A stretch of 64,000 nt of DNA from Robiginitalea sediminis (GTDB lineage: Bacteria > Bacteroidota > Bacteroidia > Flavobacteriales > Flavobacteriaceae): positions 62,001-126,000 of the forward strand of contig NZ_NGNR01000002.1 of assembly GCF_002198115.1 (NCBI RefSeq), read 5' to 3'. The translations under genes and the position numbers were made by a program. The notes beneath the pieces were generated by a model that was given only the letters and a program-made list of their open reading frames with translations, searched no databases and was not told the DNA's origin. Positions 52,860 to 60,440 of this stretch are shown here, one piece after another. The number at the start of each line of letters is the position of its first letter. The first letter of the stretch is position 1.

Positions 52860-53213
52860 ATGAGTGCTTTCTTCAAGTATTTTTCCCTTGTCATGTTCCT
52901 TGTGTTCCTGTGGGCCGCCTATGTGCAGCTGAACGACCCGGATGCCACCAGCTGGGTGGCTATCTATCTGGTGGCTGCAGCGGGAAGCCTTTTGTTCTTT
53001 CTGGGAAAACTTCGGTACTGGTTGGCTTTGGTACTGGGGATTGCCTACCTGGCCGGGGCTTTTATCTACTGGCCGGAGACCTATGAAGGGGTTCGTTTCG
53101 GGGAGATGGAAATGGCCAATATGAACATTGAGCGCGGCCGGGAATCCCTCGGTTTGGGGATCACGGCCCTATTGTTCCTGATCCTGGGCTGGCGCATCCG
53201 CCGGGGCTCATAA
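52860..53213 (+). CDS. TMEM220-like small membrane protein
   Basis: 117 residues from ATG at 52860, 7 bp after eboF. Four membrane spans (about 5-20, 27-45, 50-65 and 95-112) and the family motif AAYVQLNDPDATSWVAIY, typical of TMEM220-like proteins. Being joined to the ebo unit it may belong to it, but TMEM220 genes also occur elsewhere. Its stop overlaps the convergent dnaX stop by 6 bp. Confidence 0.85.
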   Translation: MSAFFKYFSLVMFLVFLWAAYVQLNDPDATSWVAIYLVAAAGSLLFFLGKLRYWLALVLGIAYLAGAFIYWPETYEGVRFGEMEMANMNIERGRESLGLGITALLFLILGWRIRRGS

Positions 53214-55001
53214 CTCCAGGTCGAAGGTTTTTCTAAGGAGTTCGATGGCGGGGTTTTGTTCCCGCAGTTTCTCGTACTTTTCCCGGGGCGTAAAGGCGTA
53301 TTGGCGCTCCGTCTCCTCGTTGATGGTAATACGGAGCTGCAAGGCGTAATTGTTGAGGGTCTGCCTCAAATGGGTCATCAGCTCCAATTGGTCCCGTTCC
53401 ACTTCTTTTTTCATGGTGCTGTTGGGCAGCTCTATCCGGATGATATTTCCGTCTTCGAGTTTCGGGGTATCTGTGCCCAGGCTGGCCGCCAGGAGCTTCT
53501 TCCCCTTATCTCCTAGGGTCCGTACAAAAGCAGCCCACTCCTCCTGCATCCTGCTTTCCTCCACCGGATCTTCGGGCAAGTGCTCGGGTTCCTGGTCCTG
53601 TTCGGCCCGGATTTTCTCTAAATGGGCCTTTTTGGCCTTAATACTCGACAGCGATAAGCCCGACACCCGTTTGGAACCCTCCGGTTTCAGCAGCGGGGCC
53701 ACTGGGACCGATGTCTCCGGGGCTGCTTCAGGAGCAGGTGCTTCCTGGGGCGCCCCAGAGGCGGTTTCCTCCACAGGTTGAGGGGTGGCTGCCTGGGCAG
53801 GCTTTTCCAATTCAGGCTGCTGATTGACCGTGGATGGTACAGGTTGGGGTGTCTCCCTCTTTACTGGTGCTGCCGGTGCGGGTTGGCTGTCCCTGAAGCG
53901 GGAAGCGGGGATCAGCTCGGGGTCTTTTCTACCCTTTTTTTTTTGACCGTCTCCAAGGGAAGCCAGTCGCATCAGGCACAGCTCTACCAGGAGGCGGTGG
54001 TTTTTGCTGGATTTGTAATCCAGATCGCACTGGTTGGCTACATCCAGCGCTTCCAGCAGGAACGGCCCCGGGCAATGCCGGGATTGTTCCAGATAGCGCT
54101 TCCGGGTAGCTTCACTGGTTTCCAGAAGGGCAACGGTAGACTCGTGGGTACAGACCATCAGGTCCCGAAAATGGGAGGCCAGCCCGCTGATATAGTGGTG
54201 CCCGTCGAACCCCTGGGCGAGAACCTCGTTAAAATAGAGGAGCAGTGCGGGGATATCCCCTTTGAGGATGAGGTCCGTACTGTGGAAGTACACATCAACG
54301 TCAAGTACGTTCAGGTTTTCAGCAACTGCTTTTCGCGATAGCGTTTTCCCTGCAAAACTCACGACCCTGTCGAAGATGGAGAGGGCATCGCGCATGGCGC
54401 CGTCCGCTTTCTGGGCGATCATGTGCAGGGCTTCCTCTTCGGCTTCCACCCCCTGCTGCTGCGCGATGTATTTCAGGTAATCCACAGCGTCCTGAACGGT
54501 AATGCGTCGGAAATCGAAGATCTGGCAGCGCGACAGGATGGTGGGGATAATCTTGTGTTTCTCCGTGGTGGCCAGGATAAAAATGGCGTGCGCCGGCGGC
54601 TCCTCCAGGGTTTTTAGAAAGGCGTTGAAGGCCGACTGGGAGAGCATATGCACCTCGTCGATGATGTAGACCTTGTATTTCCCTACCTGGGGTGGAATAC
54701 GCACCTGGTCAATGAGGTTGCGGATATCGTCTACCGAGTTATTCGATGCAGCGTCCAGCTCGAAAATATTGAAGGCAAAATCCTCACCCTCCCGCTCGCT
54801 GCCGTCTTCATTGATTTTCTTGGCCAGGATACGGGCGCAGGTGGTTTTACCCACCCCCCTGGGGCCACAGAACAGAAGGGCTTGTGCCAGGTGGTTGTGG
54901 GCAATGGCGTTTTCGAGGGTGCGTGTTATGGCCTGCTGGCCCACCACGTCCTCGAATTGCTGCGGGCGGTATTTTCGTGCGGAAACAATAAAGGGTTCCA
55001 T
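53208..55001 (-). CDS. dnaX: DNA polymerase III subunit gamma/tau
   Basis: 597 residues from ATG at 55001 (MEPFIVSARKYRPQQFEDVVG). AAA+ clamp-loader ATPase: Walker A CGPRGVGKTTCAR, Walker B YIIDEVHMLS, sensor 1 ILATTEKHKIIPTILSRCQ. The four cysteines of the usual zinc module (after the Walker A helix) are missing; the stretch instead reads KKINEDGSEREGEDFAF. A Pro/Ala/Glu-rich linker (about 380-460) and a C-terminal domain follow. Loads the sliding clamp at replication forks. No frameshift signal for a gamma form was looked for in detail. Confidence 0.96.
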   Translation of the reverse strand: MEPFIVSARKYRPQQFEDVVGQQAITRTLENAIAHNHLAQALLFCGPRGVGKTTCARILAKKINEDGSEREGEDFAFNIFELDAASNNSVDDIRNLIDQVRIPPQVGKYKVYIIDEVHMLSQSAFNAFLKTLEEPPAHAIFILATTEKHKIIPTILSRCQIFDFRRITVQDAVDYLKYIAQQQGVEAEEEALHMIAQKADGAMRDALSIFDRVVSFAGKTLSRKAVAENLNVLDVDVYFHSTDLILKGDIPALLLYFNEVLAQGFDGHHYISGLASHFRDLMVCTHESTVALLETSEATRKRYLEQSRHCPGPFLLEALDVANQCDLDYKSSKNHRLLVELCLMRLASLGDGQKKKGRKDPELIPASRFRDSQPAPAAPVKRETPQPVPSTVNQQPELEKPAQAATPQPVEETASGAPQEAPAPEAAPETSVPVAPLLKPEGSKRVSGLSLSSIKAKKAHLEKIRAEQDQEPEHLPEDPVEESRMQEEWAAFVRTLGDKGKKLLAASLGTDTPKLEDGNIIRIELPNSTMKKEVERDQLELMTHLRQTLNNYALQLRITINEETERQYAFTPREKYEKLREQNPAIELLRKTFDLEL

Positions 55002-55123
55002 GGGGTACGCCTTGCGTTTTCGGATATGACCCGTAATCCGGGTCAAATACAAATATAGGGATCGGCCCGCTTACTTCGGAGGGCCGCGGGCTGGACTGAG
55101 ATGGAACTTATTAACAATATCCG

Positions 55124-55131
55124 TATCTTTG
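55124..55131 (+). promoter_or_regulatory. rnpB promoter -7 box
   Basis: TATCTTTG matches TAnnTTTG exactly and ends 8 bp before the predicted 5' end of the RNase P RNA. Confidence 0.65.
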
Positions 55132-55138
55132 CAGGCTG

Positions 55139-55446
55139 AGCAGGCCGGCCTGTCGCCCGGGGTTTTCCCCCGGGAGGAAAGTCCGGACACCACAGTGCAG
55201 CATAGCGGGTAACGCCCGTCCGCCGTAAGGCGAGGACCAGTGCAACAGAAAGGATGTACAGTTCGGCTGTAGTGAAATCAGGTAAACTCTATGCGGTGAA
55301 ACGCCATGTAGGCCGGCATTTGAAGGTGGCACGCCTGAGCCGGTGGGTAGGCGGATCGAGCCCGGGAGCAATCCCCGGCCTAGATAGATGACAGGTAACC
55401 CGGCCCCGTCCGGGTACAGAATCCGGCTTATGGCCTGCTTTTTTTT
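55139..55446 (+). ncRNA. rnpB: RNase P RNA (bacterial class A)
   Basis: P1 pairs AGCAGGCC (55139-55146) with GGCCTGCT (55432-55439), followed by a T run that doubles as terminator. Conserved core GAGGAAAGTCCGGACACCACAGTGCAG (CR-I, seen in two parts), the CAGTGCAACAGAAAG stretch, CAGGTAAAC TC and the distal ACAGAATCCGGCTTATG (CR-V) are all present in order at the expected spacing. It forms the catalytic RNA of RNase P, which removes 5' leaders of tRNA precursors. Confidence 0.96.
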
Positions 55447-55463
55447 GAACCCGGCTGGCGTTT
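55447..55463 (+). repeat. Left inverted 17-mer of the tandem array
   Basis: GAACCCGGCTGGCGTTT is the exact reverse complement of AAACGCCAGCCGGGTTC, which recurs in the array at 55591, 55752, 55913 and 56074. Confidence 0.85.
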
Positions 55464-55470
55464 TCAGGAG

Positions 55471-56183
55471 CTGCTGCGCCTTGGTCTTTTGCACCGGAAG
55501 ATTGGCTTTTTCTCGTCGCGTAGCGCTGCTATGCTCCTCTAAAAACCCCTCCTCCCGGCACAAAATCCCTGAGGCTCGCTTTGCTCCTTCAAACGCCAGC
55601 CGGGTTCTTTTCTTCCAAATGGACATAAAGGCTGCTGCGCCTTGGTCTATTGCACGAGAAGATTGGCATTATCGCGTCGGGTAGCACTGCTATGTTCCTC
55701 TAAAAACCCCTCCTCCCGGCACAAAATCCCTGAGGCTCGCTTTGCTCCTTCAAACGCCAGCCGGGTTCTTTTCTTCCAAATGGGCAGAGAGGCTGCTGCG
55801 CCTTGGTCTATTGCACGAGAAGATTGGCATTATCGCGTCGGGTAGCGCTGCTATGCTCCTCTAAAAACCCTGCCTTCAGGCACAAGATCTATCGGCCTTG
55901 CTCTGCTCCTTCAAACGCCAGCCGGGTTCTTTTCTTCCAAATGGGCAGAGAGGCTGCTGCGCCTTGGTCTATTGCACGAGAAGATTGGCATTATCGCGTC
56001 GGGTAGCACTGCTATGTTCCTCTAAAAACCCCTCCTCCCGGCACAAAATCCCTGAGGCTCGCTTTGCTCCTTCAAACGCCAGCCGGGTTCTTTTCTTCCG
56101 AATGGGCAGAGAGGCTGCTGCGCCTTGGTCTTTTGCACCGGAAGGACGGCTTTTTCTCCCCGCGTAGCGCTGCTATGCCCCCG
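55471..56183 (+). repeat. Tandem array of a 161-bp repeat, about 4.4 copies
   Basis: CTGCTGCGCCTTGGTCT starts each copy at 55471, 55632, 55793, 55954 and 56115, a constant 161-bp step. The fifth copy decays after about 70 bp. Copies 1 and 3 share GCGCTGCTATGCTCC, copies 2 and 4 share GCACTGCTATGTTCC, so a 322-bp pair was probably doubled. Copy 1 and the partial copy 5 share TTTTGCACCGGAAG, whereas 2-4 have TATTGCACGAGAAG. Since 161 is not a multiple of 3, the array does not encode a repeat protein. The span 55447-56252 holds no credible gene. It lies between rnpB and rsmD; function unknown. Confidence 0.93.
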
Positions 56184-56195
56184 ATAGCTATCGGG
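56180..56195. repeat. Perfect 16-bp palindrome
   Basis: CCCGATAGCTATCGGG, at the right end of the tandem array where the last copy loses similarity, 58 bp before the rsmD stop. Confidence 0.75.
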
Positions 56196-56252
56196 AAAAA
56201 CCTCGGTATTTAGCCCTTGGTCGCACCGGTTCTTTATCCCGGTCCGGAATCG

Positions 56253-56795
56253 CTAGGATTTTTCGAAGAAACTGAACACCGAACCCCCATAGGCGCGGTG
56301 TTCGGTAAACCCGGGAAGGTCGGAGAGGTCGGTGCCTTTGTCGTGTTCCAGCACCAGGATACCCTCCTGTTCCAGAAGATCCTTCTGCCCAATTAGGTGG
56401 AGCAGCTCCTCCAGTTTTACCTTTTCCATCCCGTAGGGCGGGTCTGCAAAAATCAGGTCAAAGGACCTGCCGCAGCGCTCCAGGTATTGGAAAACATCGC
56501 TCCGAACCGGGTAGACAGGCAGCCCCAGGGCTTCTGCTGTCTGGCCGATGAATGCTACACACCCCTTGTGGGCGTCAACAGATGTTACCGAGGGGCATCC
56601 CCTCGAAGCGCATTCCAACCCGATGTTCCCAGTCCCCGCAAAAAGGTCTAGTACTTCGGTTTCCGGCCAGTAGACCCGGTGGGCCAGGATGTTGAACAGG
56701 GCTTCCTTGGCCCGGTCGGTGGTAGGCCGTACGGGAAGGTTTTTGGGCGCCTTCAGCCGCCTGCCGCCGTGGGTGCCGGAAATAATGCGTATCAC
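56253..56795 (-). CDS. rsmD: 16S rRNA (guanine966-N2)-methyltransferase RsmD
   Basis: 180 residues. N-terminal MIRIISGTHGGRRL with RPTTDRAKEALFNIL is diagnostic of RsmD; SAM site LDLFAGTGNIGLECASRG, and catalytic FADPPYG. It methylates G966 of 16S rRNA. ATGA overlap with the DUF3822 gene upstream shows coupling. Confidence 0.97.
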   Translation of the reverse strand: MIRIISGTHGGRRLKAPKNLPVRPTTDRAKEALFNILAHRVYWPETEVLDLFAGTGNIGLECASRGCPSVTSVDAHKGCVAFIGQTAEALGLPVYPVRSDVFQYLERCGRSFDLIFADPPYGMEKVKLEELLHLIGQKDLLEQEGILVLEHDKGTDLSDLPGFTEHRAYGGSVFSFFEKS

Positions 56796-57625
56796 AGTGC
56801 GCCGATAAGGGTGAAATCTATAGCGTTGGAGTCCCCATCCGGGTCGTACATGAGGTCTGCAGGCATGAAAATCGACACGTTTTCCACGTACTCTGCCGAG
56901 GATTCGAATACCGCATCCCCTTCCGAAACCTCGCCCAGCAGCCGAAGCTTGATCCGCTGGGGGTCCAGGCCCAGTTGTTCCAGGGAAAAGAGCAGGTAAT
57001 AGAGGTAGTCTGTCTCTCCCGAGAGGGGAAAGCTGTTGTAAAACCGGAATTTTTTATTCGCGAATACCGCCAGGTCTAAGCGGGACTCGGCAAGGTGGGC
57101 GTAACACACGGTGCCCTGACCACTGCTCGGGAGTTTTGCCAGGGACTCCAGCAATACGGTGGCAGCGTGTTTAAACTCGAACGGCCCGAACAGGTCGAAA
57201 ATGTAGTTGTTTACATTGGTGAAGGGGACATACACGTTTACCAGGTCCAGTCCTTCCACAGTGTCGTGCTCCACGTGGTCAGTAGGCAGGATTTTGGTAT
57301 TGAATTTCAGGTAATCGGCCTGATCTTCAGGGCGGAAAAAGGCCTGGGGGACCAGGCTGAACATCGGGTTGCGGTGGATGGCGACTACTTCAGAATACGC
57401 GTAATCCCAAACGCCTTGCTGCCGTAGGCGCTCCTTGAGCTCATGTTGCAACCGGTATGGGGTGACGGCCGAGTCAAAGCGGTGTTCGTGCCTTAGGGCA
57501 ATGGACTGTCCCACGGTATCCAGCACACAAAAAGAAAGTCCATCCAGGCTCACCTGGATGGACAGTTTATGATACGGGATTTCGTTGGAATCCAGGTCTT
57601 TATTGTTGTTCTCCCTTCTTGTCAT
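56792..57625 (-). CDS. DUF3822 family protein
   Basis: 277 residues, no signal peptide. Matches the DUF3822 family of Bacteroidota, usually placed next to rsmD, with an actin/ASKHA-like pattern of alternating strands (KLSIQVSLDGLSFCVLDT, YVPFTNVNNYIFDLFG, TVCYAHLAESRLDLAVF). Function unknown. It overlaps the unknown membrane-anchored gene upstream by 26 bp and rsmD by 4 bp. Confidence 0.88.
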   Translation of the reverse strand: MTRRENNNKDLDSNEIPYHKLSIQVSLDGLSFCVLDTVGQSIALRHEHRFDSAVTPYRLQHELKERLRQQGVWDYAYSEVVAIHRNPMFSLVPQAFFRPEDQADYLKFNTKILPTDHVEHDTVEGLDLVNVYVPFTNVNNYIFDLFGPFEFKHAATVLLESLAKLPSSGQGTVCYAHLAESRLDLAVFANKKFRFYNSFPLSGETDYLYYLLFSLEQLGLDPQRIKLRLLGEVSEGDAVFESSAEYVENVSIFMPADLMYDPDGDSNAIDFTLIGAL

Positions 57626-58253
57626 AGATAGGGGGCCAGTTCCCGCTGGTACTTACCTTAGAAAGCGATCCCACGGTAATGGCGGTACCATTTACCTCTT
57701 CCACGCTTACCTGGGCGTTTTCGCGCGCCACCAAATCCTTCGGTTGGTCGGAAAGGATTAGGTTTTTGGCCACCTTGGCCTCGAAAACGGGAGCCCGGTA
57801 TCCGGAAGCATCGATAAAATCGGCCTTCATTTCGAATTTGGCATCCCCCTGGGCGTGCGGGACATTCATCATGTTTTTATAACGGGTATCGTTCTTAAAC
57901 AGGGAATCCCTTACGGAGACGTACCCCAGGGTGTCGATAATCTTCACTTCCTTAAGCATATCGATGCCATAGGTAGGGTCGAATTCCATATAGGAGGAGT
58001 CCCGCTGTTGCGTGATCACGTACTGGCCGGTATCCACAAAGGTGATAAGGCTCTGAAAATCGTTGGCGTAGCGCCCGTTTACAGTTTTATAAGCCTCCTG
58101 GGAGTTCCGGATGTCTTTCAGACGGTCGATCACATCCGCAAATCGTTCCTTCTTTACTTTGTCGAATTCAATGGGACCGGTTACGGACCTGTAGATCATG
58201 TACCCCAAAATGATACATACAATCCAGAGAACAATCTGCAGTACGGTTTTCAT
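57600..58253 (-). CDS. Conserved membrane-anchored protein of unknown function
   Basis: 217 residues with one N-terminal membrane span (VLQIVLWIVCIILGYMIY, about 4-21) and a soluble domain. The part after the span (EFDKVKKERFADVIDRLKDIRNSQEAYK) recalls the helix of pilin-like proteins, but the span lacks a prepilin peptidase site. First gene of the rsmD/DUF3822 operon. Family not recognised by name; the arrangement seems conserved in flavobacteria from memory. Confidence 0.78.
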   Translation of the reverse strand: MKTVLQIVLWIVCIILGYMIYRSVTGPIEFDKVKKERFADVIDRLKDIRNSQEAYKTVNGRYANDFQSLITFVDTGQYVITQQRDSSYMEFDPTYGIDMLKEVKIIDTLGYVSVRDSLFKNDTRYKNMMNVPHAQGDAKFEMKADFIDASGYRAPVFEAKVAKNLILSDQPKDLVARENAQVSVEEVNGTAITVGSLSKVSTSGNWPPIYDKKGEQQ

Positions 58254-58341
58254 TTTAATATTGTGTTATTTGGAATTAGTGGTTAGTCACAAATCTACAA
58301 TTTTTTTTTAATCGCAAAAGGCAGTCCGGTAAATTCATTCC

Positions 58342-58349
58342 TATATTTA
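58342..58349 (+). promoter_or_regulatory. Putative -7 box for the RecD-like helicase gene
   Basis: TATATTTA, one mismatch from TAnnTTTG, ends 7 nt before the ATG; a leaderless or near-leaderless mRNA is predicted. Confidence 0.4.
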
Positions 58350-58356
58350 CAGGCCC

Positions 58357-59796
58357 ATGGACGCCCATACGCCCGCCTCTTTTTACAAGCTTCTAAAGGA
58401 AAAATTCCCACACCAGCCCACCGCGATGCAGGATATCGCCATGCAAAAAATGGCGGGTTTTGTCATCCAGTCTGCCACCAATGGGGTGTTCCTGTTAAAG
58501 GGATATGCGGGAACCGGGAAAACCACGTTGCTTGGGACCCTGATTACAAATTTGTGGCATTGCAAGAAAAAAGCCGTGCTGATGGCGCCTACCGGGAGGG
58601 CCGCAAAGGTGATGTCTTCCTATACGGGTACCCAGGCCTTCACCATACACAAGCAAATTTATTTCCCCAAGAAGGAGCGTTCCGGGGGGGTGCGTTTCAC
58701 CCTGGCCCCGAACCGCCATCGCAATACGCTCTTTATCGTAGACGAGGCCTCGATGATTCCGGATGCGCCCACGGAATCCGCCAAGGGGCCGCAGGCGTCC
58801 CTGCTGGACGACCTTATTTCCTATGTGTATTCTGGGTTTAAATGCCAGTTGATGCTGGTAGGGGACACCGCCCAGCTCCCGCCCGTGAAACTGAGCCTGA
58901 GTCCTGCCCTGCAGGCCCATACCCTGGAATTGCAATACGGCAAATCGGTGGAGGAACTGGAGCTGGACGAAGTGATGCGGCAGGCCGAGGATTCGGGTAT
59001 CCTGATGAATGCCACCCGCCTACGGGAGGCCCTGGTCATGGACCCTGTGGGGGAATTCCGGTTTTCACCCGAAGGCTATCCGGATATCGTGCGGCTCACG
59101 GACGGATATGAGATACAGGATGCGATAAACAACGCCTTCGATACCTGCGGAAAGGAGGAGACGGCTGTTATTGTCCGGTCCAACAAGCGGGCGAATCTCT
59201 ACAACGAAAACATCCGCAGCCGCCTCCTTTTTCTGGAAAACGAGATTGCCGTAGGGGATTATATGATGGTGGTCAAAAACAATTACTTCTGGATCAAGAG
59301 CAGTTCCGAGGCCGGGTTCATCGCCAACGGCGACATTATCGAGATCCTCGAGCTGTTCGCCATTAAAGAACTCTATGGGTTCCGGTTTGCGGAGTGCAAG
59401 GTGCGCATGGTGGATTACCCCCGGATGAAACCCTTCGAAACGGTGCTGTTACTGGATACCATCAAGGCCGAGAGCCCCGCCCTTTCCTATGAGGACGGCA
59501 ACCGCCTGTACCAGGCGGTTATGGAAGACTACGCCCACGAAACCTCTTCCTACCGGAAGTTCCTGGGGGTTAAGAACAACCCCTTTTTCAATGCCCTTCA
59601 GGTGAAGTTCTCCTATGCCATTACCTGCCATAAATCCCAGGGAGGGCAGTGGGAGACGGTTTTTGTGGAGCAGCCCTACCTCTCCGGGAGCCCTGACCGG
59701 GAATATCTGAGGTGGTTGTATACGGCCGTTACGCGGGCCCGGAAAACGCTCTACCTCATTGGCTTCAGCAACGATTTTTTTCTCCGTGGGGATTGA
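58357..59796 (+). CDS. RecD-like / UvrD-type superfamily 1 DNA helicase
   Basis: 479 residues. Walker A GYAGTGKTTLLGTL, motif II TLFIVDEASMI, motif III LMLVGDTAQLPPV, C-terminal UvrD_C_2 SYAITCHKSQGGQWETVFVE and TAVTRARKTLYLIG. It lacks the N-terminal domain of RecD2, so it is a short RecD-like helicase, common in Bacteroidota. No RecB/RecC partners are near. Probably acts in DNA repair. Confidence 0.9.
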   Translation: MDAHTPASFYKLLKEKFPHQPTAMQDIAMQKMAGFVIQSATNGVFLLKGYAGTGKTTLLGTLITNLWHCKKKAVLMAPTGRAAKVMSSYTGTQAFTIHKQIYFPKKERSGGVRFTLAPNRHRNTLFIVDEASMIPDAPTESAKGPQASLLDDLISYVYSGFKCQLMLVGDTAQLPPVKLSLSPALQAHTLELQYGKSVEELELDEVMRQAEDSGILMNATRLREALVMDPVGEFRFSPEGYPDIVRLTDGYEIQDAINNAFDTCGKEETAVIVRSNKRANLYNENIRSRLLFLENEIAVGDYMMVVKNNYFWIKSSSEAGFIANGDIIEILELFAIKELYGFRFAECKVRMVDYPRMKPFETVLLLDTIKAESPALSYEDGNRLYQAVMEDYAHETSSYRKFLGVKNNPFFNALQVKFSYAITCHKSQGGQWETVFVEQPYLSGSPDREYLRWLYTAVTRARKTLYLIGFSNDFFLRGD

Positions 59797-59798
59797 TG

Positions 59799-59806
59799 TA
59801 TTTTAG
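59799..59806 (+). promoter_or_regulatory. Putative -7 box for the DUF4126 gene
   Basis: TATTTTAG, similar to the box upstream of the acyltransferase gene at 8403, 18 bp before the ATG. Confidence 0.3.
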
Positions 59807-59824
59807 AGTCAAAACCAGTCCCGC

Positions 59825-60400
59825 ATGAGTGCAGAATCCATCCTGAGTATTTTCCTGGGCGTAGGCTTGGCGGCCTCTGTGGGTTTCCGGGTATTTCTCC
59901 CTCTTTTTGTACTTAGCCTTGCCTCCTACAACGGCCTTTGGGACCTCAATGAAAGCTGGACCTGGATCGGCAGCCTGGCGGCTGTCATCACTTTCGGGGT
60001 CGCCACCCTGGTGGAATTGCTCGCGTACTTTATCCCTTGGGTAGACAACCTTTTGGACTCCATCTCTCTTCCTCTGGCAGCCATTGCCGGGACTGCAGTG
60101 ATGGTTTCTACAGTCGCCGGCCTGGACCCCCTGCTTACCTGGTCCCTGGCCATCATCGCCGGTGGCGGTACGGCTACTGCCATTAAGGGCGCTGCTGCAG
60201 GGGGACGTCTGGCGTCCAGTGTAGGCACCGGCGGACTGGCTAACCCGGCCATTGCCACCCTGGAAACCGGCACGGCGACTGTCATGAGCGTTGCTTCTGT
60301 CCTGGCCCCGGTTTTTGCGGCCCTGCTGGTCATTATTGTATTGGCCCTGGTCTTCCGGATCTACCGGAAACTGCGGCCGAAAGGAAATGGGGGTCGCTGA
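59825..60400 (+). CDS. DUF4126 family membrane protein
   Basis: 191 residues with about five or six hydrophobic segments. SILSIFLGVGLAASVGFRVFLP and the VELLAYFIPWVDNLLDSI segment match DUF4126 (integral membrane, unknown function). Stands alone between the helicase and kdsB. Confidence 0.88.
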   Translation: MSAESILSIFLGVGLAASVGFRVFLPLFVLSLASYNGLWDLNESWTWIGSLAAVITFGVATLVELLAYFIPWVDNLLDSISLPLAAIAGTAVMVSTVAGLDPLLTWSLAIIAGGGTATAIKGAAAGGRLASSVGTGGLANPAIATLETGTATVMSVASVLAPVFAALLVIIVLALVFRIYRKLRPKGNGGR

Positions 60401-60408
60401 AATAAATG

Positions 60409-60416
60409 TACCTTTA
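60409..60416 (+). promoter_or_regulatory. Putative -7 box for the kdsB operon
   Basis: TACCTTTA, one mismatch from TAnnTTTG, 24 bp before the kdsB ATG. Confidence 0.4.
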
Positions 60417-60440
60417 CAATCGAAATAAACACCAGAATCC

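Noticed and set aside
55388-56167. Four 67- to 98-codon frames repeated through the 161-bp array
   Set aside because: They recur only because the DNA repeats; the 161-bp step breaks frame and no start signal or family is seen.
55471-56183. CRISPR array
   Set aside because: Units are 161 bp and adjacent with no unique spacers, and no cas gene is present.
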